Shown: positions 1 to 6,490, counted from the first letter of the stretch. The stretch: DNA of 7,575 nucleotides from Vulcanimicrobiota bacterium (GCA_030043675.1 JASHXG010000207.1:1-7575); one strand, 5' to 3'. The notes: generated from the sequence alone by a model not told the origin. Translations and numbers: made by a program.

Positions 1-1
1 C

Positions 2-67
2 GCCTTCTCGTTCCGGCTGCGCGCGCACATCCAACCGGCGCCGCCGGCGGCTGCGACGACGACCTAG
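2..67 (+). CDS. Possible C-terminal tail of an unidentified upstream gene (partial)
   Basis: One frame is open from the window edge to a TAG at 65-67, ten bases before the mnmG start. It would encode about 21 residues ending in an Ala/Pro/Thr-rich tail (…PAAATTT). The other two + frames are also open here, so the assignment rests only on a stop placed as expected for an operon neighbour. The tail does not end like MnmE, which finishes in a conserved Cys-containing FCIGK-type sequence and is a common upstream neighbour of mnmG. The product is not recognised. Too little is visible to be sure that it is coding. Confidence 0.3.
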   Translation, partial: AFSFRLRAHIQPAPPAAATTT

Positions 68-68
68 C

Positions 69-74
69 GAGGAG
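69..74 (+). promoter_or_regulatory. Ribosome binding site of mnmG
   Basis: GAGGAG lies three bases before the ATG at 78. The spacing is short, but the purine run is strong, and no ATG, GTG or TTG occurs in frame further upstream in the window. A similar GGAGG with a three-base spacer precedes the cca-like gene. Confidence 0.6.
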
Positions 75-77
75 TTC

Positions 78-1910
78 ATGCGCAGCAACGACGCCGGCGT
101 CATCGTCGTCGGCGGCGGTCACGCCGGCGTCGAAGCTGCGCTCGCCTCGGCACGCCTGGGCGTCGCCACGCTGCTGCTCACCGGCGACGAGGCGAAGATC
201 TGCACGCTGCCCTGTAATCCCTCGATCGGCGGGAGCGCCAAGGGACAGTTGGTCCGCGAGGTCGACGCCCTCGGCGGTGCGATGGGGCGGCTGGCCGACG
301 GTTGTAGCCTCCACGCGCGCTTCCTCAACGAAAGCAAGGGCCCGGCGGTGCGCGCGCTGCGCCAGCAAATGGATAAGCCGGCCTACGCGCGCGCGGCGCT
401 CGCGCAGCTGCGCGCGCAGCCGAATCTCGCGATCGAACCCGGCATGGTTGAGGATCTGCTCGTCGAGGGCGGGGCGGTATGCGGGGCCGTCACCGCGGGC
501 GGGAGGCGCTACCATGCGCGGCGGGTGGTCCTCGCGACCGGCACCTTCCTCGGCGGCAAGACCTTTCGCGGCGGCGTAGTGCAGGCCGAGGGGCGCTACG
601 GCGAGCCGCCGGCGAGCGGGTTGGCCGAGGCGCTGCGTCGGCTGGGCTTCCCAACCAAACGGTTGAAGACCGGCACCCCGCCGCGCATCGACCGGCAGAG
701 CGTCGAGCGCAGCGCGATGGCGACGCAACCACCCAGCGACGTGCCGCTGCTCTTCTCCTATAGCAGCCCGCAACGTTTCGCCGGTCCGCAGCTGCCCTGC
801 TATCTCACGCAAACCAATGCGCGCACGCACGCGCTAGTGCGCGAAAATCTCCATCGCTCGCCGCTCTACGGTCTCGATCTGATCCGCGGCATCGGTCCGC
901 GTTACTGTCCGTCGATCGAAGACAAAGTGCTCAAGTTCGCGCACAATCCAACGCATCAAATCTTCATCGAGCCCGAAGGCTGGGAGGAGCCGACGCTCTA
1001 CGTGGGCGGCTTCTCAACCTCGCTGCCGGCCGAGATTCAACTGGAGATGCTGCACACGCTGCCGGGACTCGAATCGTGCGTTATGCTGCGTGCAGGATAT
1101 GCGGTCGAATACGACATGGTGCCGCCGACGGAGCTCCACGACACGCTCGAAACGCGCCGGATCGCGGGCCTGTATCATTGCGGACAGCTCAACGGCACCT
1201 CCGGCTACGAAGAGGCCGCCGCGCAGGGCTTGATCGCGGGCGTGAACGCGGGTCTGGCCGCCTGCGGACGCGAACCGCTGCGCCTCGCGCGCAATGAAGC
1301 GTATATCGGCGTGCTGATTGACGATTTGGTCACCAAAGGCGTCGATGAGCCGTATCGCATGCTGACCTCGCGCGCCGAGCATCGCGTCGTATTGCGCCAC
1401 GACAACGCGGATCTGCGCCTGACGCCGCGCGGCCGCGCGGCCGGATTGATCGACGATGCAACCTGGGAGAGCTTCGAGCAGCGGCGTTGCGCATTGCGCG
1501 ACGGCATCGCGCACGCGGAGCGCACGCGTCTTGGCAGCGAGAGCATCGGCACGCAACGTTTCGACGCCGGCGCAACGGTTGCAGATGCGTTGCGGCGTCC
1601 GCAGCTTGCCTTCGACGACGTCGCCGAACGACTTCCCGAGCTCTCGCCGCAGATCGGCGAGCGCGTTGCGATCGAGATCAAATGCGAGGGTTACGTGCGC
1701 CGCCAAGAGTTGGCAATCGAAAAAGCCGCCAAAACCGATCGCATCACGATCCCGGAGGATCTCGATTACGGCCGGATCCGCGCGCTCTCGCGCGAGGCGC
1801 GGGAGAAGTTTGCACGCCAACGTCCGCGCACGCTCGGCATGGCCGGCCGTATCCCCGGAATTACGCCCAGCGACGTCGCGATCGTCGGGCTCTTCGTCCA
1901 GAAGGGGTGA
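78..1910 (+). CDS. mnmG: tRNA uridine-5-carboxymethylaminomethyl modification enzyme MnmG (GidA)
   Basis: This is the FAD-dependent partner of MnmE. The MnmE-MnmG complex installs (carboxymethyl)aminomethyl groups on wobble U34 of certain tRNAs, using NADH, in the cytoplasm. The 610-residue product is close to the usual length of about 620-630. The N-terminal dinucleotide fold carries VGGGHAG (11-17), followed by PCNPSIGG (45-52), LNESKGPAVR (83-92), KTGTPPR (197-203), CYLTQTN (241-247), GPRYCPSIEDKV (273-284) and GTSGYEEAAAQG (373-384). The C-terminal MnmE/tRNA-binding part ends in the conserved RPRTLGMAGRIPGITPSDV block (582-600). Cys46 and Cys277 match the two conserved cysteines of the E. 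coli enzyme (Cys47, Cys277). Several motif positions differ from the common form: GGKTFRGG where the family usually has a His, and YVGGFSTSLP where YPNGxSTSLP is usual. The gene overlaps rsmG by four bases, the classical gidA-gidB pair. Family assignment is very secure. Confidence 0.98.
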   Translation: MRSNDAGVIVVGGGHAGVEAALASARLGVATLLLTGDEAKICTLPCNPSIGGSAKGQLVREVDALGGAMGRLADGCSLHARFLNESKGPAVRALRQQMDKPAYARAALAQLRAQPNLAIEPGMVEDLLVEGGAVCGAVTAGGRRYHARRVVLATGTFLGGKTFRGGVVQAEGRYGEPPASGLAEALRRLGFPTKRLKTGTPPRIDRQSVERSAMATQPPSDVPLLFSYSSPQRFAGPQLPCYLTQTNARTHALVRENLHRSPLYGLDLIRGIGPRYCPSIEDKVLKFAHNPTHQIFIEPEGWEEPTLYVGGFSTSLPAEIQLEMLHTLPGLESCVMLRAGYAVEYDMVPPTELHDTLETRRIAGLYHCGQLNGTSGYEEAAAQGLIAGVNAGLAACGREPLRLARNEAYIGVLIDDLVTKGVDEPYRMLTSRAEHRVVLRHDNADLRLTPRGRAAGLIDDATWESFEQRRCALRDGIAHAERTRLGSESIGTQRFDAGATVADALRRPQLAFDDVAERLPELSPQIGERVAIEIKCEGYVRRQELAIEKAAKTDRITIPEDLDYGRIRALSREAREKFARQRPRTLGMAGRIPGITPSDVAIVGLFVQKG

Positions 1911-2581
1911 GCTCGCTCGAAGATCGGCTCGCGGCAGCCGGCGTCACGGCGCCGCTGGCTGTGCCGTTAGCGCGCTACGCCGCGCTGGTCCTGAAAGCGA
2001 ATCGGCGCTTCAATCTCACCGGCGCAACGACCCCCGACGAGCTGCTCGCGCACCTGCTCGATAGCCTGACGGTCGTGCCGTACGTCGAGGCGCCATACGT
2101 CGACATCGGCTCGGGCGCCGGCTTTCCGGCCATACCGGTCGCGATCGCCCGCGCGATTCCGGTCACCCTCGTCGAGGCGACCCGCAAGAAGGCGCGCTTT
2201 CTCGAGTCGGCGTTGGCCGCGCTCGAACTGCGGGGCGAGGTCATCGCGGAGCGCGCCGAAACGGTCGCCCACCAGGAACGCCTGCGCGAGTCCTTCGCGA
2301 GCGGGACGGCGCGCGCCGTCGCGACGGCGCCGACGGTTGCCGAGCTGCTGCTCCCGTTCATTGCCGTCGACGGCGTGGCGATTCTGCAGCGCGGCACGGA
2401 CGATCGGCGCGAAGAGATCGCGCTCGAGGATGCCTCGCTGATGCTGGGCGGGCGTCGTGAGCGCGAGGAGCTGCTCGGCGACGGACGCCGCATCATCCTA
2501 CTCCGCAAGACCGCAACGACGCCGTCGCGTTTCCCTCGGCGGGTCGGCATCCCCGAAAAGCGCCCGCTCTGCCTAGCATAA
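1907..2581 (+). CDS. rsmG: 16S rRNA (guanine-527-N7) methyltransferase RsmG (GidB)
   Basis: RsmG transfers a methyl group from S-adenosylmethionine to N7 of G527 (E. coli numbering) in 16S rRNA. The 224-residue product shows the family blocks in order: NLTG (36-39), HLLDSL (49-54), the SAM-binding loop VDIGSGAGFPAIP (65-77), LVEATRKKARFLE (88-100), TARAVA (134-139) and the C-terminal FPRRVGIPEKRPL (209-221). The motif beginning ILQRG (159-163) has Arg where many relatives have Lys. The start is GTG at 1907, inside the mnmG stop (GTGA); it places NLTG at about the same distance from the N terminus as in E. coli, and no ATG or TTG is available nearby in frame. The purine run AGAAGGG abuts the start codon directly, too close for a normal Shine-Dalgarno site, so translation is probably coupled to mnmG. 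The open frame extends upstream into mnmG, but that part carries no family motif. Confidence 0.96.
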   Translation: MSSLEDRLAAAGVTAPLAVPLARYAALVLKANRRFNLTGATTPDELLAHLLDSLTVVPYVEAPYVDIGSGAGFPAIPVAIARAIPVTLVEATRKKARFLESALAALELRGEVIAERAETVAHQERLRESFASGTARAVATAPTVAELLLPFIAVDGVAILQRGTDDRREEIALEDASLMLGGRREREELLGDGRRIILLRKTATTPSRFPRRVGIPEKRPLCLA

Positions 2582-2592
2582 CAAGCAAGCCA

Positions 2593-2608
2593 CGTTCCCC
2601 GTGAAACA
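2593..2608 (+). promoter_or_regulatory. Candidate parS centromere site (ParB binding)
   Basis: CGTTCCCCGTGAAACA lies in the 64-bp gap between rsmG and the cca-like gene. Compared with the actinobacterial-type parS TGTTCCACGTGAAACA it differs only at positions 1 and 7 (14 of 16 match). Against the B. subtilis type TGTTTCACGTGAAACA it matches at 13 of 16. The right half GTGAAACA is perfect. The site sits about 1.5 kb upstream of parA, and parS sites are known to cluster near the origin close to parAB. The intergenic position removes coding constraint as an explanation. The broken CACGTG centre is a weakness, and binding is inferred only. Confidence 0.55.
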
Positions 2609-2637
2609 TTGGGGGCTCGCCCCGGATGCGGTAGGAT

Positions 2638-2642
2638 GGAGG
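2638..2642 (+). promoter_or_regulatory. Ribosome binding site deciding the cca-like start
   Basis: GGAGG lies three bases before the ATG at 2646. This favours that ATG over the in-frame GTG at 2601, which has no purine-rich site upstream and would run translation through the right half of the parS-like sequence. The spacing matches that of mnmG. Confidence 0.6.
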
Positions 2643-2645
2643 CCG

Positions 2646-4046
2646 ATGACCGCAGCGCACCCACTCGACGCGAGGCTGGCGGCCCTGCTGCCGCCCGGCT
2701 CGCTTTACACGGTCGGCGGGCGCGTCCGTGACGAGATTCGTGCCCAGATCGAAGGCCGCGAAGCGCCGGTGGCCGACTCCGACTACGTCGTGACCGGAGT
2801 GCGGCTCGATGACTTGCTTGCGCGGCTGCGACCGCTCGGACGACTCGACCTGGTGGGCGCCTCGTTCGCCGTCATCAAGTTGACCGTCGACGGCCAGACG
2901 GTCGACATCGCCCTGCCGCGCCGCGAGCGTTCGGCGGGCCCCGGCCACCGCGACTTCGACGTCCAGGGCGGCCCGGGCGTCTCGCTCCACGACGACCTCG
3001 GCCGGCGCGATTTTCGCATGAACATGCTCGCCCGCGCTCTGCCCTCGGGTCTGCTGGTTGACCCCTATGGAGGCGAACGCGACATCCGCGCCCGCCGGAT
3101 CGATATTCTCACCCCCGAGGCCTTCCGCGAAGATCCGCTGCGGATGCTGCGGGCGGCGCAGTTCGCCGCACGCTTCGAATACGCCCTGACGCCCGCCACG
3201 CGCGCCGCCATGGTTGAGGCGGCGCCGCGTGTGACCAGCGTCTCGGCCGAGCGCATCGCCGACGAGCTCATCAAGCTCTTCACGAAGGCGGAGCGCCCGT
3301 CGATCGGCCTCGAGCTGCTGCGCCAAACCGGCGTGCTCGTCTATGTCTGGCCGGAGCTGCTCGAGGGCGTCGGGGTCGAGCAGAACGAGTGGCATGCCTA
3401 CGACGTCTGGAATCACGGCCTGGCGACGCTCGACGCGACCCCACCGGGCGATCTCGTCCTCCGCTTGGCAGCGCTGCTCCACGATATCGGCAAGCCCCGA
3501 ACCAAGCAGGGCGCGCATTTTTACCGGCACGAGACGGTCGGGGGCGAGATGGCGCGCGCCATGCTGATGCGCCTTCGTTTCTCGAACGATCTTACCGAAG
3601 TAACCGAGCACCTGGTCCGTCAACACATGTACGTCGCGGATCCGGAGCTGAGCGACGCCGCGTTGCGCCGTTTCATCCGCCGGATTGCGCCCACGAACAT
3701 CGAACGTTTGTTCGCATTGCGGGCGGCCGACATCGTCGGCAGCGGGCTGCCGAAGCGTGATGACAGCAACGAGCGTTTTCAGGCGCGGGTCTGGGAAGAG
3801 ATCGCGCGCAAGCCGCCCTTCTCCGTCCGCGACCTCGCCGTTGACGGCGACGACGTGATGGCGGCGCTGGTGCGGCGCGGCGCGGCGCCGCGCGGCTTCC
3901 GAGGTGACCAACGGGTCGGCGCGGCCTTGCAGTGGCTCTTCGAGCAGGTCACCGACGAACCTGAGGTTAACGAGCGCACGTCTTTACTGCGTCTTCTCGA
4001 AACGTATCTCGATGAGGCGCCGGCGGTGAGCGCGTCCGAGACGTGA
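2646..4046 (+). CDS. cca: Class II tRNA nucleotidyltransferase / poly(A) polymerase family protein with HD domain (CCA-adding-like)
   Basis: This is probably the enzyme that adds or repairs the 3' CCA end of tRNA; poly(A) polymerase activity cannot be excluded from sequence. From the ATG at 2646 it has 466 residues. The head domain carries the helix-turn motif VGGRVRD (23-29), the metal-binding DSD (Asp44, Asp46), a third acidic strand VDIALPRRE (86-94), and GPGHRDF (98-104), which is typical of one bacterial CCA subgroup. RRDFRMN (120-126), DPYGGERDI (139-147), EDPLRMLRAAQFAARF (162-177) and SAERIADEL (200-208) follow. An HD phosphohydrolase domain comes next: His257, LLHDIGKP (277-284, with His279-Asp280), His295 and Asp362. 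The 120-126 block differs from the usual RRDFTIN: Thr is replaced by Arg and Ile by Met. Placement between rsmG and parA is unusual, since these are normally adjacent. An in-frame GTG at 2601 would add 15 residues but lacks a ribosome site. Confidence 0.9.
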   Translation: MTAAHPLDARLAALLPPGSLYTVGGRVRDEIRAQIEGREAPVADSDYVVTGVRLDDLLARLRPLGRLDLVGASFAVIKLTVDGQTVDIALPRRERSAGPGHRDFDVQGGPGVSLHDDLGRRDFRMNMLARALPSGLLVDPYGGERDIRARRIDILTPEAFREDPLRMLRAAQFAARFEYALTPATRAAMVEAAPRVTSVSAERIADELIKLFTKAERPSIGLELLRQTGVLVYVWPELLEGVGVEQNEWHAYDVWNHGLATLDATPPGDLVLRLAALLHDIGKPRTKQGAHFYRHETVGGEMARAMLMRLRFSNDLTEVTEHLVRQHMYVADPELSDAALRRFIRRIAPTNIERLFALRAADIVGSGLPKRDDSNERFQARVWEEIARKPPFSVRDLAVDGDDVMAALVRRGAAPRGFRGDQRVGAALQWLFEQVTDEPEVNERTSLLRLLETYLDEAPAVSASET

Positions 4047-4049
4047 GAT

Positions 4050-4053
4050 AGGA
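4050..4053 (+). promoter_or_regulatory. Ribosome binding site supporting the CTG start of parA
   Basis: AGGA is followed by a seven-base spacer and then the CTG at 4061. It sits in the 14-bp gap after the cca-like stop codon. It is a modest match, but well spaced, and is the only purine-rich site before the Walker A region. Confidence 0.5.
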
Positions 4054-4060
4054 CACTGAC

Positions 4061-4834
4061 CTGGGCCGGATCATTGCGCTCGTAAACCAGAAGGGTGGTG
4101 TCGGGAAGAGCACGACAGCCGTCAATCTCGGCGCGGCGTTGGCCGTCTTCGGCCAGCGCGTTCTGGTCGTTGACGCGGATCCGCAAGGCAACGCCACGAC
4201 CGGCCTGGGGATCGACAAGAGCCATATCGTGCGCGACATTTACCACGTGCTGATGCAGGAAGCGGCGTTGGACGCGGTCGTCGTGGCGACGGAGATTCAA
4301 AACCTGTGGCTCGTTCCGGCGACGATCAACTTGGCCGGCGCCGACGTCGAGCTGGTCGCCGCGCTCTCGCGCGAGACGCGTCTGCGCCAGGCGCTTGCGC
4401 CGATTGCCGATCGGTACGATTTTATCTTCATCGATTGCCCGCCGTCGCTCGGTCTGCTCACGATCAACGCGCTGACCGCCGCCGACGATTGCATCATTCC
4501 GGTACAGGCTGAATTCTACGCGTTGGAGGGGTTGGCGCAGCTGACCAACGTGATTTGGCGGGTGCGCGACGCGCTGAATCCGACGCTCCACGTCGGCGGC
4601 GTTTTGGTGACGATGTTCGACGGGCGCACGCGTTTAGCGTTGGAAGTGATCGGCGAGCTCGAACGTTACTTTCCCGATCAGATGTTCAAGACGCAGATTC
4701 CGCGCAACGTGCGCCTTTCCGAAGCTCCTTCGTACGGCAAGCCGGTAATTCTCTTCGACGTCAAGAGCCGCGGCGCGCAGGCCTATCTCGCAGTTGCGCG
4801 CGAGATGCTTGCGCCGGTGGAAGCGCGCGCGTGA
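4061..4834 (+). CDS. parA: Chromosome partitioning ATPase ParA (Soj), probable CTG start
   Basis: ParA is a deviant-Walker ATPase. It dimerises with ATP, binds DNA non-specifically and, stimulated by ParB, helps move origin regions apart. The 257-residue product has the Walker A loop KGGVGKST (11-18, Lys11 and Lys16), VVDADPQG (36-43, Asp38 and Asp40), Walker B FIFIDCPPSLG (121-131, Asp125) and EAPSYGKPV (221-229). Arg189 and Arg218 coincide with the DNA-binding arginines of B. subtilis Soj, and Gly12, Lys16 and Asp40 also fall at the Soj numbers. That agreement supports translation starting at the CTG of 4061, reading MGRIIALVNQ. An in-frame TAG at 4049-4051 blocks any start further upstream. 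No ATG, GTG or TTG occurs before the TTG at 4139, and starting there would remove the whole Walker A motif. The gene overlaps parB by four bases. Confidence 0.95.
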   Translation: MGRIIALVNQKGGVGKSTTAVNLGAALAVFGQRVLVVDADPQGNATTGLGIDKSHIVRDIYHVLMQEAALDAVVVATEIQNLWLVPATINLAGADVELVAALSRETRLRQALAPIADRYDFIFIDCPPSLGLLTINALTAADDCIIPVQAEFYALEGLAQLTNVIWRVRDALNPTLHVGGVLVTMFDGRTRLALEVIGELERYFPDQMFKTQIPRNVRLSEAPSYGKPVILFDVKSRGAQAYLAVAREMLAPVEARA

Positions 4835-5688
4835 CGACCCCCAAACGCGGACTCGGAAAGGGTTTGGCGGCGCTGATCGGCGACAGTCCGATCCCGGTCG
4901 CGACGCAGCACGAGATCGTACGCGAAATTCCGGTCGGCGAGATCACGCCCAACCCGTTTCAGCCGCGTCGGAGTTTCGAGCAGCAGAAGCTCGACGAGCT
5001 GAAGCGCTCGATCGAGGAGTACGGAATCCTCGTGCCGATCATCGTGCGCCGGCGCGAGCATGGCTACGAGCTGATCGCCGGCGAGCGCCGCTGGCGCGCC
5101 TGCGCGGCGCTGGCGCGCGCGACGATTCCGGCGATCGTGCGCGCCGGCAACGATCGCGAGACGCTGGAGTTCGCGATCGTCGAGAACCTGCAGCGCGAGG
5201 ATCTCAATCCGCTCGAGGAGGCGGCGGGCTTCGCCCATCTGATCGAGGAGTACGGTCTCACGCAAGACGAGGTCGGACGACGCCTGGGACGCAGCCGTCC
5301 CGCCGTCGCGAATACCCTCCGTTTGCTCGCCCTGCCCGCCTCGATCAAGGCGATGCTAGTCGACCGGCGTCTCTCGGCCGGACACGCGCGCGCGCTCTTG
5401 TCGGCGCCCGAAAATGCCCGCGTCGCGCTGGCCGAACGCGCGTCCACCGAGGGCCTGACGGTGCGTACGCTGGAACGCCTGGCGGCCGCAAGCGCGCTGC
5501 CGCCGGTTCCGCCGAAACTGCATCCGCTCACGGCCGAAGAGCGCGACTTCGAGTCGCGCTTGCGCGAGCGTTTCGGCACCCGCGTCATCATCGCGCGCAG
5601 CGGCAAGGGCGGACGCATCGAGTTTCGCTTCACCAGCGAGGATGAGTTGCTCCGCCTGGGCGACTTGCTGCTCGGCGAGGAGCGCTAG
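4831..5688 (+). CDS. parB: Chromosome partitioning protein ParB (Spo0J), CTP-dependent parS-binding clamp
   Basis: ParB loads at parS, binds and hydrolyses CTP, spreads along DNA as a sliding clamp and stimulates ParA. The 285-residue product has the usual chromosomal architecture. A short basic ParA-stimulating N terminus, KRGLGKGLAALIG (5-17), is followed by the ParB/Srx domain with PNPFQPRRSF (40-49), the CTP-binding GERRWRAC (84-91) and ENLQREDLNPLEEA (118-131). A helix-turn-helix for parS reading follows around LTQDEVGRRLGRSRPAVAN (143-161). The C-terminal segment from about 234 corresponds to the dimerisation domain. The GTG start at 4831 lies inside the parA stop (GTGA) and gives the canonical N terminus; the frame stays open upstream inside parA but has no family sequence there. 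GGAAG at 4819-4823 is a plausible ribosome site. A candidate target site lies at 2593-2608. Confidence 0.97.
   Translation: MTTPKRGLGKGLAALIGDSPIPVATQHEIVREIPVGEITPNPFQPRRSFEQQKLDELKRSIEEYGILVPIIVRRREHGYELIAGERRWRACAALARATIPAIVRAGNDRETLEFAIVENLQREDLNPLEEAAGFAHLIEEYGLTQDEVGRRLGRSRPAVANTLRLLALPASIKAMLVDRRLSAGHARALLSAPENARVALAERASTEGLTVRTLERLAAASALPPVPPKLHPLTAEERDFESRLRERFGTRVIIARSGKGGRIEFRFTSEDELLRLGDLLLGEER
5677..5682 (+). promoter_or_regulatory. Ribosome binding site of the 60-residue membrane protein
   Basis: GAGGAG within the last codons of parB is followed by a five-base spacer and the GTG at 5688. It is among the best-spaced ribosome sites in the window and is the main reason to treat the short ORF as real. 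Confidence 0.6.
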
Positions 5689-5870
5689 TGTTCTTTCCAT
5701 TCTCGCGCATCATCGCCATCGTGATGTCCGGCGTTCTCTGTTTCGGCCTGCTGGTGCCGCTCGCGCTCGCGCGTCATCTGCCCGCGCTCGCCGCCTTCAT
5801 CGCGGCGCTCTTCTTGATGTATCTCATCGCCAACATCTGGTTATGGCGGCGCATGCGGCCGCGCGTGTGA
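5688..5870 (+). CDS. Small protein with two predicted membrane helices, function unknown
   Basis: The 60-residue product is not recognised. It is strongly hydrophobic, with two probable transmembrane helices at about 8-28 and 31-53 joined by a tight turn containing Arg29-His30. A basic tail, RRMRPR (54-59), suggests that both ends face the cytoplasm. There is no cleavable signal peptide or lipobox. The GTG start overlaps the last base of the parB stop, a good ribosome site precedes it, and its own stop overlaps a GTG that suits thiE. These placements, with a composition unlike a random GC-rich frame, support a genuine gene. It could be a small membrane anchor or an accessory subunit, but nothing in the sequence shows which. 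The position between parB and thiE makes co-expression with both likely. Confidence 0.68.
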   Translation: MFFPFSRIIAIVMSGVLCFGLLVPLALARHLPALAAFIAALFLMYLIANIWLWRRMRPRV

Positions 5871-6490
5871 CGCGCGCGCAGCGCGCCGCTCGCTTACGCG
5901 GGATTTACGCCATCGTGAACGAGAGCGAACGCGCACTCGCGATCGCAAAGGCCGTTCTGGATGCGGGGGTTTGCATCGTGCAGTATCGTGCCAAGCGGGG
6001 CGTGGTCGCCGAACGCCTGGAGGCGCTGCGCGTGCTGACGCATCGTTACGACGCGCTGCTGATCGTCAATGACGACGCGCGCGCGGCCAACGATTTCGCG
6101 TGCGACGGCGTGCATCTCGGGCCCGGCGATCCCGGATTTGCAGATCCCGCCGCGCTGCGCGCAGGGCTGGGTGAGCTGCTCATCGGCCTCTCCTGCGGCA
6201 CCGTAGAAGAAGCGCAGTTCGCCGACGCCGCCCGCGTCGATTACCTGGGCGTCGGATCGGTCTACCCCACCGGTTCGAAATCCGATGCGGGCGAGCCGAT
6301 TGGAATCGAAGGATTGACGCGGGTTGCGGGCGCGACGTCGTTGCCGGTTGCGGCGATCGGCGGCATCGGCGTCGCGAATCTGCCGGAGATTCGTCGCTGT
6401 GGCGTGGCGATGGCGGCGGTGATCTCGGCGGTGGCCGGCGACGACCCCGATCGGGCTGCACGCGAGCTCGTCGAAGGTTGGACCGCATGA
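5867..6490 (+). CDS. thiE: Thiamine-phosphate synthase ThiE
   Basis: ThiE joins HMP pyrophosphate and the thiazole phosphate to give thiamin phosphate, releasing pyrophosphate. The 207-residue TIM-barrel product has length and motifs typical of the family: the pyrophosphate-binding QYRAK (39-43, keeping Gln-x-Arg-x-Lys), LLIVNDD (64-70), DGVHLGPGD (80-88), IGLSCGTVEEA (106-116), DYLGVGSVYPTGSK (125-138) and PVAAIGGI (160-167). The GTG at 5867 is chosen because it lies in the GTGA overlap with the preceding small ORF, as at other junctions here, and gives an N terminus running quickly into the first strand GIYAIV (12-17). An ATG at 5843 would add eight residues and overlap the small ORF by 28 bases; neither start has a clear ribosome site. 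The neighbouring thiD-like gene provides the preceding pathway step. Some relatives of this barrel family (TenI) are not synthases, but the kept phosphate-binding residues favour ThiE. Confidence 0.92.
   Translation: MTRAQRAARLRGIYAIVNESERALAIAKAVLDAGVCIVQYRAKRGVVAERLEALRVLTHRYDALLIVNDDARAANDFACDGVHLGPGDPGFADPAALRAGLGELLIGLSCGTVEEAQFADAARVDYLGVGSVYPTGSKSDAGEPIGIEGLTRVAGATSLPVAAIGGIGVANLPEIRRCGVAMAAVISAVAGDDPDRAARELVEGWTA

Noticed and set aside
366..374. AATGGATAA in mnmG as a DnaA box
   Set aside because: It is a 7 of 9 match to TGTGGATAA, isolated, and encodes part of a conserved MnmG motif; no cluster of boxes is present.
1014..1820. A 268-codon - strand frame opposite mnmG
   Set aside because: It is a shadow of a well-supported gene, with no domain or ribosome site that I can recognise.
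2611..2623. GGGG-loop-CCCC hairpin after rsmG as a terminator
   Set aside because: The stem is only four base pairs and no T-run follows. It is not a credible intrinsic terminator.
2609..2637. Promoter-like pair TTGGGG, 17 bp, TAGGAT before the cca-like start
   Set aside because: The match to consensus is weak (3/6 and 4/6). A transcript from it would begin at about the start codon and exclude the GGAGG ribosome site.
2493..3911. A 472-codon open frame on the - strand opposite the cca-like gene
   Set aside because: GC-rich codon use leaves the antisense frame open. It carries no recognisable domain, while the + strand holds all the motifs of a known family.
4241..4254. CACGTG in parA as a parS core
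   Set aside because: Only the six-base core fits; the flanks do not form the inverted repeat (about 8 of 16).
3779..4591. A 270-codon - strand frame spanning the cca/parA junction
   Set aside because: It crosses two confident + strand genes and shows low-complexity Arg-rich sequence typical of antisense GC-rich frames.
4139..4834. parA starting at TTG 4139
   Set aside because: It would delete the Walker A loop although the upstream codons encode a perfect ParA N terminus in the same frame.
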